Shown in pieces: positions 33,377 through 42,612 of a stretch of 64,000 nucleotides of DNA. Both the position numbers and the translations under genes were made by a program. Where the stretch lies: positions 1,859,141-1,923,140 of the forward strand of contig OX638324.1 in the NCBI GenBank assembly GCA_951812825.1. The letters run 5' to 3'. Source of the DNA: an uncultured Dehalococcoidia bacterium. GTDB taxonomy: Bacteria; Chloroflexota; Dehalococcoidia; Lucifugimonadales; GCA-2712585. How positions within the stretch are numbered: position 1 is the first letter of the stretch; the number at the start of each line of letters is the position of its first letter. The notes under the pieces were generated by a model. That model ran no database searches. It had not been told where the DNA came from and was given only the letters and a program-made list of their open reading frames with translations.

Positions 33377-36300
33377 CTAGGGGACGATTACGCCGTCCTC
33401 GTTGGCGTAGACCCAGTAGGCCGAGCCTACGGAAACATGGTCGTTAGAGTTCTTTGAGGCGGAGAGCCGAGTCAACTTTTGTTCTGTAGAATCGTAGCCG
33501 AAAGCAACAGCGGATTGAATGTTGGCGAAGTATTTGGCGGCGCTGACGGCGGTTCCGGCGGCCCGCTGTTGGGTGTCCGTTACCGGGACAAGGTTCCAAC
33601 CCTTGTGCACGTGGATGTTCGGAGGGAATATGACTAATTCGTCGCCCCGTAGAAGCATAACTTCCAAGTTAACGAGGCCTTCGGAGGCAACCCAATAGCC
33701 GTGGTCTGCGACGATGGTCGTGAGGTCGCCAGTGAAGGGACCGCCTTCACGACGGGTGGCGGTCAACCACTGTTTAGTCGAGTTGTCGTAGGTGAACACG
33801 GTGGCTATTTCCGGGTCACCGCCAAATACATCGTCAATGCTGGCCTCCACGGGGTCGGCGGGCAGGGATACGAGGTTGAGGCCGGGATTGATGGGCAGCT
33901 TGAAGGGCTGCCGTTGAATTACGGTGAAGTTCAGAGTGTGGGACCACCAGTTACCGGCGGTGTCCCTGGCTTCCAATTCCAGCCGGTGGTCGCCGAAATC
34001 CAGACCACCGGGATAGTAGATGAATACCAGGTTGTCCCTGGTATCTACCATGTCCGTTACATCTCTGCCGTCGAAGATGGCACTGGTCAGCGTAACTGTC
34101 TTGTGGGTATCGAAGCTCAGATCTACAAGGGACGGGTCAGCGGTTGCTTTTCTGGTCTTTGGGGGCGGAGGACTTTCGTTGTCGGCCCTTTCGGTGAGGC
34201 CGTATTCCGCTGCTTCCCGGTTGAAGGCAATCCTGATGAAGGTGTTGGGGTTATCGGTTTCGGTTTTGTCTTCCGGCGAGAAAGTGGGAGGGTGAAGATT
34301 GGCGTCCACCTCGAATAGGACGGCCTCAGGGTCCTTGAGGGAGGCGGCGCTGAAGTCGATCTCGTCCAAACCTACGACGGACTGGATTCGTCCTCCAGAA
34401 TCTATGGCGGATACGCGGACAGCGTAGAGGCCGTTCTTGGGAGGGGCCGTGGTGTAGACCCACCGGTTGGGTTCGCCCGAGGCGATTGCTTCTCCCTGGT
34501 TATGGCGGACGAGGGAATAGTCATCGCCGACTTTGTTGATGGTCACAATGGGGCTGCTCAAGAGACGTTCGTCGGAAGCGACGGTGATGGTGATGGCCCT
34601 TCTGGTTACGGGGCGGGAACCGCCTGCGCCGGCGCCGGTTACTTTGACGGTGAGCTTGGCGGGGATGCTGTCTTTGGCGGTGACTGAACCGGCTTCGACG
34701 GGGTTGCCGGCCCTGTCTGAAACGGCACTTTCGGCCACTGAGATTGTAGGGGTGGCGCCGGAGGCAAGTTCGTCCACGGTCAGGTACACGGTGGAGCCAT
34801 TGCAGGTGACGTTGTTGGGGACTGCGTCATCTATCATGAAGCCTTCGGCGGAGATGGTGGAGCAGTCCACGTCCTCATCGAAAACGGCGGCGATGCTGGT
34901 TCGAAGGGCATCCGGGCCTTCCATTTCAACGTCGTCTTCGTCTAACCAGGAGCCGGTTACGGCTCTTTCGAGGGAGGGATCTGCGGTATCGACACCGATG
35001 ACATGGGGATCGCAGCCTTCTTCGAAGTCTATGGTCTTTTCCAGGGCGGCAATCAGGGCGTTCGCTTGGAGTTGAGTGCGTTCGGTATCGAATTTGAAGA
35101 TGTGGAAGTCCGTGGCGGGGATGGTGCAATTAGAATCGCCATCGGAATCACTGACGCGGACGTTGCCAGCAAGGTCCGATGCGAGGGCCCACCAGCGTAT
35201 TTCGTACTGTGAATCGTCGGTCAGCTGCCGGGTGTCCAGCTTGTTGGTATCGTTTCTGCCTTCGTCGATAGTCACGCTGACAGCGTATCCGTTGGCGATG
35301 GAGGTGAGGTTAAGTTCGTCACGTTCGAAGACTACGGCGTCTGCGGCACGTTGGGAGTCGAGGTCGTAGAGGCCGGCGAGAATGTAGATGCTGTCAATGT
35401 CATCGGCATCTTTGGTCACGCCGAAATAGACATCGGTAGCCCAGAAGGAAACGGCGGGTTCGTCCTCCCTTCCGGCGGTATCGGTGGGAGGTGAGAAGTT
35501 GGTCAGGAAAGGAGCATGGACGTGCATGGGCAGGGCTGCAAACCGTTTGGCGGTGGGTGATTCGTCCTGGTAGATGACTTCAATGGAATCACCTTCCTTG
35601 GAGACGGGCATTCTGATGGCATCTGTCTGCTCCGCCTTGCAGTCAGCGTGGCCGGCTTCGCAGATGAGGATGGTTGCGACGAAGATGCCGGAGGAAGCGT
35701 GGGTTTCCTCCAGGGCTACGTTGATGCCTCTGGGGGCGGCGTAAGTGCTAACCGTGACGACGCCGGCGCCTTGGGGTGCGGAATTCTCTGCCAGGGGCGT
35801 GGGGTTGGGGTGGGCGCTGTTGGGGCTGCCCCAGTAGTCGTACTCCACTATGACGTTGGAGTCCTGGTTGCCGGGGCCTACGCCAACTACAGCGGCGGGT
35901 CGAAAACCAAGTTCACCCGGCTCGCCGATGCTTGTGCCGTTGAAGACGCTGAAGGACACGGTGGCCGGGGGTTGTCCGTCGGTCCCGGCGGGTGTAAAGA
36001 AGGCGTCAATTCGGAGGTCTCCCTCTTCGGCGTTGGCGGGGGTCTCGTTATAGGCCCTCACGTTGGCTTTGAGCAATTGTTCGACTAATGTCGTATCCTG
36101 GCGCTCTTTAATACCGGGGAATCGGGCCTGCAACACGTCAATCCAGCCGTAGCCTGTAGGAAGGAGGGAGTGGCCCCCCGGGACGGGGATGTTGGAGCCG
36201 TTCATTAAGGAGGGATAGGCGGCCGTTCCCTGTCGGACTCTGCCGGATTGTGGTGAAGCCGAACCGGCACCGAGGGTGGTCTTGGTCTTGATCCAGTATT

Positions 36301-36910
36301 CCAGCCTGACGGTGTTGGGGGGTACACGGAGAATGCCGTTGTTGCTGTCGTACGAGATTCTTTCCGTGCCTGTGGCGGTGCTGTTGCCTTCGTCGTCCAG
36401 GGCGCGAATGTCCTTGAGGTCGGTCCTGCCGTCGTCGTTCATGTCCTGGAGGTCGAACCAGGTCTCGCCATCCCGGGGTTGAACGTGGCCTGAAGAAAGG
36501 CGGTTGGAGTCAAGGACGTCTGCGTTGTCGCCCTCTCGCTTGATGACGACGTCGAGGTCTTTGTCGGTGATGCGGAGTTGGATTCCGACGGTGGCCGCTG
36601 GTCCGTTGAGGCTGACGTAGGAGATGGAGGTGACGCCTGTGGAGTCGAGGAATTCGATGGTTCCAGCGATGGCATTGGCCGGGGCGGCTGAGGTGGGAAA
36701 GGTGGTTAGGAGACCCAGCAGTGAGGCCAGGAGAATGGGAGAAGGGAGTGGGATTGCCTCTAGCCGCACTTGGCCATTGTTGAGCGGTGTCCGCGGAGGT
36801 TCGATCGAGGGCCAAACGTCGCGGCTTTGGTCGATACCGGATAAGGAAAGTTTAACTCGTACGAGGAACGTATTTCCATAGTGCAATTGTACGAATCCAG
36901 AAACATCCAC
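33377..36910 (-). CDS. very large secreted multi-domain beta-sandwich protein
   Basis: Up to 1177 aa. The signal peptide (IPLPSPILLASLLGLLTTFPTSAAPANA) begins only ~50 residues in, so a GTG at 36769 is a likely true start (about 1130 aa). A calcium-loop-like DMNDDGRTDLKD sits at 156-167 (numbered from 36910). Next come repeated Ig/cadherin-like stretches with bacterial Ig motifs (AVFDEDVDCSTISAEGF, AVSDRAGNPVEAGS, LELEARDTAGNWW). Two C-terminal modules of the type GLNLVSLP...YWVAS and GWNLVPV...YWVYANEDG close the protein. Probably surface or extracellular, structural or adhesive; no catalytic motif was seen. No sortase signal or C-terminal membrane anchor was seen. Confidence 0.78.
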   Translation of the reverse strand: MDVSGFVQLHYGNTFLVRVKLSLSGIDQSRDVWPSIEPPRTPLNNGQVRLEAIPLPSPILLASLLGLLTTFPTSAAPANAIAGTIEFLDSTGVTSISYVSLNGPAATVGIQLRITDKDLDVVIKREGDNADVLDSNRLSSGHVQPRDGETWFDLQDMNDDGRTDLKDIRALDDEGNSTATGTERISYDSNNGILRVPPNTVRLEYWIKTKTTLGAGSASPQSGRVRQGTAAYPSLMNGSNIPVPGGHSLLPTGYGWIDVLQARFPGIKERQDTTLVEQLLKANVRAYNETPANAEEGDLRIDAFFTPAGTDGQPPATVSFSVFNGTSIGEPGELGFRPAAVVGVGPGNQDSNVIVEYDYWGSPNSAHPNPTPLAENSAPQGAGVVTVSTYAAPRGINVALEETHASSGIFVATILICEAGHADCKAEQTDAIRMPVSKEGDSIEVIYQDESPTAKRFAALPMHVHAPFLTNFSPPTDTAGREDEPAVSFWATDVYFGVTKDADDIDSIYILAGLYDLDSQRAADAVVFERDELNLTSIANGYAVSVTIDEGRNDTNKLDTRQLTDDSQYEIRWWALASDLAGNVRVSDSDGDSNCTIPATDFHIFKFDTERTQLQANALIAALEKTIDFEEGCDPHVIGVDTADPSLERAVTGSWLDEDDVEMEGPDALRTSIAAVFDEDVDCSTISAEGFMIDDAVPNNVTCNGSTVYLTVDELASGATPTISVAESAVSDRAGNPVEAGSVTAKDSIPAKLTVKVTGAGAGGSRPVTRRAITITVASDERLLSSPIVTINKVGDDYSLVRHNQGEAIASGEPNRWVYTTAPPKNGLYAVRVSAIDSGGRIQSVVGLDEIDFSAASLKDPEAVLFEVDANLHPPTFSPEDKTETDNPNTFIRIAFNREAAEYGLTERADNESPPPPKTRKATADPSLVDLSFDTHKTVTLTSAIFDGRDVTDMVDTRDNLVFIYYPGGLDFGDHRLELEARDTAGNWWSHTLNFTVIQRQPFKLPINPGLNLVSLPADPVEASIDDVFGGDPEIATVFTYDNSTKQWLTATRREGGPFTGDLTTIVADHGYWVASEGLVNLEVMLLRGDELVIFPPNIHVHKGWNLVPVTDTQQRAAGTAVSAAKYFANIQSAVAFGYDSTEQKLTRLSASKNSNDHVSVGSAYWVYANEDGVIVP

Positions 36911-37014
36911 AAGATAATACGAAGCAAGGGGCCTAATTGCAAGAATGGCGATGGGGCCAGGGGTGGGGTGAACGGAGTTCGGAGAGTGCGAGAGGCGGAA
37001 AAGTGGATGGTCTT

Positions 37015-37275
37015 CTAGCTGTTGCTGTGGAGAATGCTGGAGGCTACGAAGAGGAAGATTATGAGCAACATGGGGGAGAAGTCGAACATGCCAACGCGGG
37101 GGATTACGTTTCTTATTGGGGCAAGGATGGGTTCGGTTACGCTGAAGAGCATGCTGGCGATGGGGTTGGTGGGGGCCATAATCTGGGCGGCAACCAGCCA
37201 GGAGATGATGACGCGACCGAAAATGAGGAAGCCGAAAGCGTCCAACAGGAACGCAAGGATTTCTAAGGTGGACAC
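37015..37275 (-). CDS. YggT family membrane protein
   Basis: 86 aa with two hydrophobic helices separated by the conserved loop NPIASMLFSVTEPILAPIRNVIPRVGMFDFSPML, the signature of YggT/CcdA-like small proteins (NP...L...TEP.L.PIR...P..G..D.SP). In other bacteria the family is linked to cell shape, division or osmotic tolerance and often sits beside proC, as here (3 bases downstream of its stop). The role is inferred only. Confidence 0.93.
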   Translation of the reverse strand: MSTLEILAFLLDAFGFLIFGRVIISWLVAAQIMAPTNPIASMLFSVTEPILAPIRNVIPRVGMFDFSPMLLIIFLFVASSILHSNS

Positions 37276-37278
37276 TGG

Positions 37279-38082
37279 CTACTCCTCTGACAATTCGATG
37301 GACCTGCGGTAGGCGGCAACGACGGCTTTCATAACCGTTGCACGGAAGGATTCCTCCTCCAGGGCCATTAGGGCAGCGGCGGTGGTGCCGCCAGGGGAGG
37401 TGACCATGTTCTTGAGCTCCGCCGGGTGGGTCCCCGTCTCCTGGACAAGCCGAGCGCTGCCGAGGACTGTCTGGAGGGCCAGCCGGCTGGCCATGGGGCG
37501 GGGCATTCCAAGGTGGACGCCAGCGTCTATGAGGGACTCTATGAACAGGAATACGTAGGCGGGGCCGCTGGCGCTGAGGGCGGTGGCCATGTCTATGTAG
37601 GACTCGCGGTCCACGTGTATCTGATCGCCCAGGGTGGCGAGGATAGCCTCGGCCTGGGAGGCGGTGTCTTCCGAGACGGACGGGGCGCAGAGCCAGAGGG
37701 TCATTCCCTCACCGATTTGGGCTGGAGTGTTGGGCATGACGCGAATGGCGGCGGCGTGGTCGAGTTCGCCGGTTAGGGTGGACATGGAAAGGCCGGCGAT
37801 GATGGAGAGGACGGTTTGGTTGGGAGAGAGAAGGTTTCGGAGCTCGGGCGCCACGTCCTGGAAGTTCTGGGGTTTGACGGCCAAAACCAGGAGTTCGCCT
37901 TTTGAGGCGGCGACTTCGTTGCGGGGGGAAGCGTAGATGCGATAGGCGTCGGAGAGGTAGCGGCAACGCTCCTCCGAGATTTCGCCCACGTAGACATCTT
38001 CCGGCTTGGCCAGGGATTGAGAAAGAACGCCGCGAATCATGGCTTCGGCCATGGCGCCGCCGCCGATGAAGGATAGGTTCAT
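37279..38082 (-). CDS. proC: pyrroline-5-carboxylate reductase
   Basis: 267 aa. Last step of proline synthesis, using NAD(P)H. The N-terminal Rossmann motif is FIGGGAMAEAMIRG. Next come LLVLAVKPQNFQDV, IAGLSMSTLTG, RVMPNTPAQIGEGMT, and the C-terminal family signature SGPAYVFLFIESLIDAGVHLGMPRPMASRLALQTVLGSARL...MVTSPGGTTAAAL. Complete length. Co-transcribed with the downstream yggT-type gene. Confidence 0.96.
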   Translation of the reverse strand: MNLSFIGGGAMAEAMIRGVLSQSLAKPEDVYVGEISEERCRYLSDAYRIYASPRNEVAASKGELLVLAVKPQNFQDVAPELRNLLSPNQTVLSIIAGLSMSTLTGELDHAAAIRVMPNTPAQIGEGMTLWLCAPSVSEDTASQAEAILATLGDQIHVDRESYIDMATALSASGPAYVFLFIESLIDAGVHLGMPRPMASRLALQTVLGSARLVQETGTHPAELKNMVTSPGGTTAAALMALEEESFRATVMKAVVAAYRRSIELSEE

Positions 38083-38176
38083 GACACCGCTCAGCTAGAG
38101 TTGCCGACTATTATAGCACTGTGGGCGGCGTATCCCTATGCGGTGGGATAACCCTGATGAGGATTGGATCTAATCT

Positions 38177-38644
38177 TTAGGGTCGAGGTCTTCTAGCCGG
38201 GGGCAATGATGAGGCCTTCTTGCTCCGCTCCGCTCGGCGGGCATTGGTGCCGTAGACGAATGCGCCAACCAGTCCAGCCAAGGCGGACATTGCAATGATG
38301 AGGCCAGCCACGTTCTTATCGTGATATATGAGGAATATTGCCCCGCCCAAAGCGGTCAAAGTGATGATGAACGCAAAAGCTAGCCCAACCCAACTCCTGC
38401 GAGAATCACTGCCGATTACGGTAGTCTCGAGTGTCATGCGATGGTCAGCTTGCTTTTCGGCGATGCTAAGGATCCGGTCAGCAGATCCAGGAAGCAGCGC
38501 CTCGTATTGCGCTAGAGCTTCTGGGGGAGGAATGGGTCCTTGCCAGGATTTGACCTCTAGAGATTCTGATGAAACAACAGGAGCCTTGTTACCGGCAGGC
38601 TCCTATTCCGTGTGAATCTGTGGGTTCTTTTCAGGTTTAGGCAT
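38177..38644 (-). pseudogene. DUF2335-type membrane protein with an in-frame TAG
   Basis: From the ATG at 38644 the frame reads MPKPEKNPQIHTE, then TAG (38603-38605), then continues without another stop for 141 codons. The continuation includes GPIPPPEALAQYEALLPGSA, RILSIAEKQADHR and two membrane helices (VGLAFAFIITLTALGGAIFL and AGLIIAMSALAGLVGAFVYG). The P-P-P-E...YE...PG.A.RI...AE.Q..HR pattern is that of DUF2335 membrane proteins, so the post-stop part is conserved and the TAG looks like a single nonsense change near the start. An 86-aa product from the internal ATG at 38437 is possible but would lack the DUF2335 head. Function unknown. Confidence 0.6.
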
Positions 38645-38674
38645 GGATGGGACTGTACACCACTTGACAGTCGG

Positions 38675-38884
38675 CTAAGCCTCTGATTGAGATTCATACG
38701 CGTCAATGGCACAGTCAATATCCTGGCCGACCATGGACCAATCCAACGAAATTGCGATGGCGTCTGCTTCCTGCGCACTGGGAGAAGAGTTGTATTCATT
38801 CAGGGTGTCGCCCACGTCCATAATCCGAGCAACACCTTCCAGGAATGATGGTCGGGCAAAAAGGAAATCAGTACAAGTTTCCAT
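38675..38884 (-). CDS. small acidic protein paired with the DUF2335 gene
   Basis: 69 aa from the ATG at 38884 (METCTDFLFARPSFLEG). Acidic, with a conserved-looking LNEYNSSPSAQEADAIAIS and a C-terminal DWSMVGQDIDCAI helix. It ends 30 bases before the DUF2335 start on the same strand, so the two probably form one transcription unit. I do not know a characterised homologue. Composition and good reading-frame character support a real gene. Confidence 0.6.
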   Translation of the reverse strand: METCTDFLFARPSFLEGVARIMDVGDTLNEYNSSPSAQEADAIAISLDWSMVGQDIDCAIDAYESQSEA

Positions 38885-38988
38885 TGGCAATCTTCTCCGG
38901 CGGGTGGTGCTTTTAAGTATAGACTTCAGTCAGCAAGATTGTAAATGACTTCCTGAGGAGTCGTATAGTAGCGCCAATTCGCGGGTTG

Positions 38989-40014
38989 TTAGTCCCTGGA
39001 GGCCAGGCCCTGGCCGGTGCTGAGGAGGGATGCCAAGCGGATGGTCTCCACCATGCTGGTGTGGTCTGCTATGCCCTTGCCGGCGATGTCGAAGGCGGTG
39101 CCGTGGTCGACGGAGGCGCGGACGAAGGGCAAGCCGAGGTTGACGCTGACGCTCTGTTCGAAGCCGTGGACCTTGATGGGGATGTGGCCCTGGTCGTGGT
39201 ACATGGCGAGGACGACGTCGTAGACCCCTTGGATGGCCTGGTGGAAGACTATATCGGCGGGAATGGGGCCCTGGGCCAGAATGCCTTGCCCCCGGGCGTC
39301 TCGCACTGCGGGGGCGATGGCGGATGCTTCTTCGTCGCCCAGAAGGCCGCCGTCGCTGGCGTGGGGATTGAGGGCCGCGGCGGCGATCCGGGGTGTGGGG
39401 AATCCCCACTTGCGGAACGTGTCGTGGGTCAGTTCCAGCATTTCGAGGACTCTTTCGTGGGTAACATAATCGCAGGCCACGCGGAGGGAGCGGTGGGTGG
39501 TGAGATGGACGACCCGCAGGCTGCCGGAGATGAGCATGGTGGCGACTCTGGTCACACCGGTGATTTCCTGAAGTAGCTCCATGTGGCCGATGGCCTTGTA
39601 ACCGGCGAGGCTGGCGGCTTCCTTGTTTACAGGGGCGGTGGCGAGGGCCTTTACGCTTCCATCCAAGGCCAGGTGGGCTGCGGCGGTGACCCACTCCATG
39701 GCGGCGCGACCGCAGGGAGGAGAGATTTGGCCGACGGTGATTTCGTCGTGGTCCAGGTTCTGAGGATCGATGATGTTGACTAGCGATGGATCGTCATCCG
39801 CCTGTTCCGACGCTCCGATGGGGTGGGTGTGGAGAGGGGCGCCGGTCAGGGCGAGGGCGTCTTCCAGCGCTGGCAGGCTGCCAACGACTATGGGGCGGCA
39901 GAGGGCGTGGACTTCGGGTTCGGCCAGCGCCTTGACGATGACCTCCGGGCCGATGCCGCAGGGGTCTCCCATGGTGATGGCAATGACGGGCCTATCCCGT
40001 TCGACTATTGACAC
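38989..40014 (-). CDS. pdxA: 4-hydroxythreonine-4-phosphate dehydrogenase
   Basis: 341 aa, NAD-dependent enzyme of pyridoxal-phosphate synthesis (DXP-dependent route). Motifs: ITMGDPCGIGPEVIVKAL, ATAPVNKEAASLAGY, GHMELLQEITG, the metal-site H in HLTTHRSLR, ALNPHASDGGLLGDEE (usually NPHAGE), VLAMYHDQGHIPIK and VDHGTAFDIAGKG. PdxA homologues acting on other hydroxy acids (PdxA2 type) cannot be excluded. It starts 12 bases after nrdJ and is probably in the nrd transcript, an unusual place for a vitamin B6 gene. Confidence 0.9.
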   Translation of the reverse strand: MSIVERDRPVIAITMGDPCGIGPEVIVKALAEPEVHALCRPIVVGSLPALEDALALTGAPLHTHPIGASEQADDDPSLVNIIDPQNLDHDEITVGQISPPCGRAAMEWVTAAAHLALDGSVKALATAPVNKEAASLAGYKAIGHMELLQEITGVTRVATMLISGSLRVVHLTTHRSLRVACDYVTHERVLEMLELTHDTFRKWGFPTPRIAAAALNPHASDGGLLGDEEASAIAPAVRDARGQGILAQGPIPADIVFHQAIQGVYDVVLAMYHDQGHIPIKVHGFEQSVSVNLGLPFVRASVDHGTAFDIAGKGIADHTSMVETIRLASLLSTGQGLASRD

Positions 40015-40026
40015 CTCAGTTCGGCG

Positions 40027-42264
40027 TTATTCGCACCGGTTCCAGCCGCAGGACATGCAGGCCTGGCAGCCCTCCTGGAAGATTGTCAAGCCGTTGCACT
40101 CCGGGCACCTAGAACCAGTGTCATGGAGGTGGGCGCCGTTGCCGTTGGCCGCCCTGGGTTGGGAGATTTCGGCGGTTTCCATCTGGAGCTGGGTGGCGTA
40201 AGACTGACGCCCCTGGCCGCGGACGGACCCTGGGATATGACGTTCCAAAGCCAGAGCGACGGCGTCGGCGGGGGAACCGACCAGGATACCCTGGTCCCAA
40301 GCGGGTACGCAGGTTATACCCCTGAGCTGGCCCACTATCTCCATGGGGTCTATGCCTGAGCGGAGGGCGAGGGATATGAGGCGGGAAATGGCCTCCATGC
40401 CGGCTGACTCGCAGCCGCCTGCTTTGCCGAGGGTGGAGGAGAAGACTTCAAAGGGCCTGAGTTCCTCGTCGAAGTTGACGGTGACGTACATGTTGCCGTG
40501 ACCGGTGCGCACCCGCTCCGTCATGCCCTGCATCCGGGTGGGACGCGGCCGCGTAGTCAGGGTGGGGAAGGCATGCGTTGCCGCAGCCTCTTTGTCCTTG
40601 GCCGACTGGACTTCGAGGACCTGGGTGGGCTTGGAGCCGTCCCGGTAGATGGTGATGCCGATACAGTTGGAGCCGTAGGCCATGCGGTAGGCTTGCTGGA
40701 CGTCTTCCATCTTGGCATCGTTTGCCATGTTGATGGTCTTGCTGACGGCCAGGTCGGTGTGCTTCTGGTAGACGGCCTGCATGTTGACGTGGGCCTTGTA
40801 GTCGATTTCCAGGGAGGTCTTGAAGAGTTCTTTGACGTGGGGAGGCACGGCGTCGGAGTTCTGGACGGAGCCAGTGCGGGCCACTTCGTCCATAAGCTCC
40901 TCGCTGTAGTAGCCGCCGGCCTTGGCCATTTCGACGAAGTAGGGGTTGACCTCTCGCAGCTGCTTGCCATCCAGCACGTTCTTGACGAAAGCGACGGCGA
41001 AGATGGGCTCGATGCCGCTGGATGCGCCGGCGATGACGCTTATGGTGCCAGTGGGAGCGATGCAGGTGCGGGTGGAGTTGCGGATGGGCATGTCCTCCCG
41101 GCAGGCGGGGTACGCGCCCCGCTCCCGGGCGAGTTCTATGGAGGTCTCGCGGGCAACGTGATTGATGGTGCCCATGACTTGGTCGGCGACGTCCAAGGCT
41201 TCAGGAGACTCGTAGGGGATGCCCATCTTGATGAGGGCGTCGTGCCAACCCATGACGCCCAAGCCTATCTTGCGGGTCTTCTCGACGGCGTCCTTCACTT
41301 CCTGGATGGGAAAGTGGTTTACGGTAACGACGTTGTCCAGGAAGCGGGTGGCGGTGCGGGTGGTTTCCGCCAAACCGTTGTAGTCGAAAACGCCGTCATT
41401 TACGAAGCTGGCCAGATTCAAGGAGCCCAGGTTGCAGGCTTCGAAGCCCAGGAGGGGCACTTCTCCGCAGGGGTTGGTGCTGTCGAGGCTGCCGAGGTGG
41501 GGAGTGGGATTGTTGCGGTTGGCCTCGTCTATGAAATAGAGGCCGGGATCGCCGGTCTTCCAGGCGGAGTCTATGATTTCATCCCAGATCTTGCGGGCGG
41601 GAACGGTACGGACGACTTCGCGGCTGCCGGGATCGATGAGGTCCCAGTCCATGTCGCGATCCACGGCCTGCATGAAGTCATCGGTAATGGCGACGGAAAC
41701 GTTGAAGTTCTGGGCGTCCTTGTTGGTGTCCTTCATGTGGATAAAGTCGAAGATTTCCGGATGGCTGACGTGGAGGATGCCCATGTTTGCGCCGTGGCGC
41801 TTGCCGCCCTGGGTAATCATGTCGCTTAGGGCGCTGAGCATCTTCAGGACGGCGACGGCGCCACAGGCCTTGCCGTGGGTGGTGGAAATCCGGCTGCCCC
41901 GGGAGCGGAGCTTGGAGAAAGAATATCCGATGCCGCCGCCGAACTTCTGGATCATGGCGGAGGTGGAAGCCGCCTTCATGATGCTTTCCATGGTGTCTTC
42001 CACGGGGATGACGAAGCAGGCGGATAGGGTGCCCTGGCCGGTACCGGCGTTGAAGAGGGTTGGGGAGTTGGGCATGAACCGGCAGGTGGCCATAAGGTCG
42101 TAGAATTCCTGGGCCCAGTAGTCTCGGCCGTGGGGGCTGGGGTCTTCCGGCTTTGCAATGGCACGGGCTACGCGCCAGAAGAGGTCTTCCGGCGTTTCAT
42201 CCCCCAGCAGGTAGCGGGTCTTGAGGACGATTTTGGCGTTCTGCGTTAGCTGTAGAGTAGTCAT
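40027..42264 (-). CDS. nrdJ: adenosylcobalamin-dependent (class II) ribonucleotide reductase
   Basis: 745 aa. Reduces ribonucleotides to deoxyribonucleotides, using a radical made from adenosylcobalamin, so it works with or without oxygen. Seen: an N-terminal LLGDETPEDLFWRVARAIA, FMPNSPTLFNAGTGQGTLSACFV, FGGGIGYSFSKLRSRG, NPCGEVPLLGFEACNLGSLNLA (active-site Cys/Glu region), PTGTISVIAGASSGIEPIFAV and a C-terminal zinc-ribbon-like tail CPECNG...CQACMSCGW. No class I nrdAB or class III nrdD was seen in this window. No intein. Controlled by the NrdR boxes upstream of nrdR. Confidence 0.96.
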   Translation of the reverse strand: MTTLQLTQNAKIVLKTRYLLGDETPEDLFWRVARAIAKPEDPSPHGRDYWAQEFYDLMATCRFMPNSPTLFNAGTGQGTLSACFVIPVEDTMESIMKAASTSAMIQKFGGGIGYSFSKLRSRGSRISTTHGKACGAVAVLKMLSALSDMITQGGKRHGANMGILHVSHPEIFDFIHMKDTNKDAQNFNVSVAITDDFMQAVDRDMDWDLIDPGSREVVRTVPARKIWDEIIDSAWKTGDPGLYFIDEANRNNPTPHLGSLDSTNPCGEVPLLGFEACNLGSLNLASFVNDGVFDYNGLAETTRTATRFLDNVVTVNHFPIQEVKDAVEKTRKIGLGVMGWHDALIKMGIPYESPEALDVADQVMGTINHVARETSIELARERGAYPACREDMPIRNSTRTCIAPTGTISVIAGASSGIEPIFAVAFVKNVLDGKQLREVNPYFVEMAKAGGYYSEELMDEVARTGSVQNSDAVPPHVKELFKTSLEIDYKAHVNMQAVYQKHTDLAVSKTINMANDAKMEDVQQAYRMAYGSNCIGITIYRDGSKPTQVLEVQSAKDKEAAATHAFPTLTTRPRPTRMQGMTERVRTGHGNMYVTVNFDEELRPFEVFSSTLGKAGGCESAGMEAISRLISLALRSGIDPMEIVGQLRGITCVPAWDQGILVGSPADAVALALERHIPGSVRGQGRQSYATQLQMETAEISQPRAANGNGAHLHDTGSRCPECNGLTIFQEGCQACMSCGWNRCE

Positions 42265-42331
42265 AGCATCCTTTCTGAAGATTAGGAATAGGAATAGTGC
42301 TCAGGAATGGACTTGCAGGATTCCAAACGTG

Positions 42332-42589
42332 CTAGTTGACGTAGATGGTACTGGTTATGCCGTTGGCCAAGTGGTCCCTGCCGCCGGTCAGGCGATAGAC
42401 GTACTGGGACTTGCGAATGCGACGGCTGAGCATGCGATGACGCCACATCAGCTCCAGGGAGCGGGTGGCCTGGGAGTAGCTTATTTTGAGTACTTTTGCC
42501 AGTTGGCTGCGAGTGATGCCTTCTTCCGGGACAACCAGGGGGATGATTGCGTCTATGGCGGATGCCTGTATGTTGCTTCCTTTTTTCAA
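42332..42589 (-). CDS. small winged-helix DNA-binding protein in the nrd operon
   Basis: 85 aa, basic. Predicted HTH: GITRSQLAKVLKISYSQATRSLELMWRHRML followed by a wing-like SRRIRKSQYVYRLTG. MarR/ArsR-like size, but no cysteine or ligand site is obvious. It is placed 23 bases after nrdR and 67 bases before nrdJ on the same strand, so it may be a second regulator of deoxyribonucleotide synthesis or of the downstream part of the operon. I do not recognise the family. Confidence 0.7.
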   Translation of the reverse strand: MKKGSNIQASAIDAIIPLVVPEEGITRSQLAKVLKISYSQATRSLELMWRHRMLSRRIRKSQYVYRLTGGRDHLANGITSTIYVN

Positions 42590-42612
42590 GTAACTACACC
42601 TATGAAAAATTG

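Noticed and set aside
40498-41829. 443-aa ORF opposite nrdJ
   Set aside because: Antisense shadow of a clear nrdJ; low-complexity composition (V, G, D, H) typical of reverse reading.
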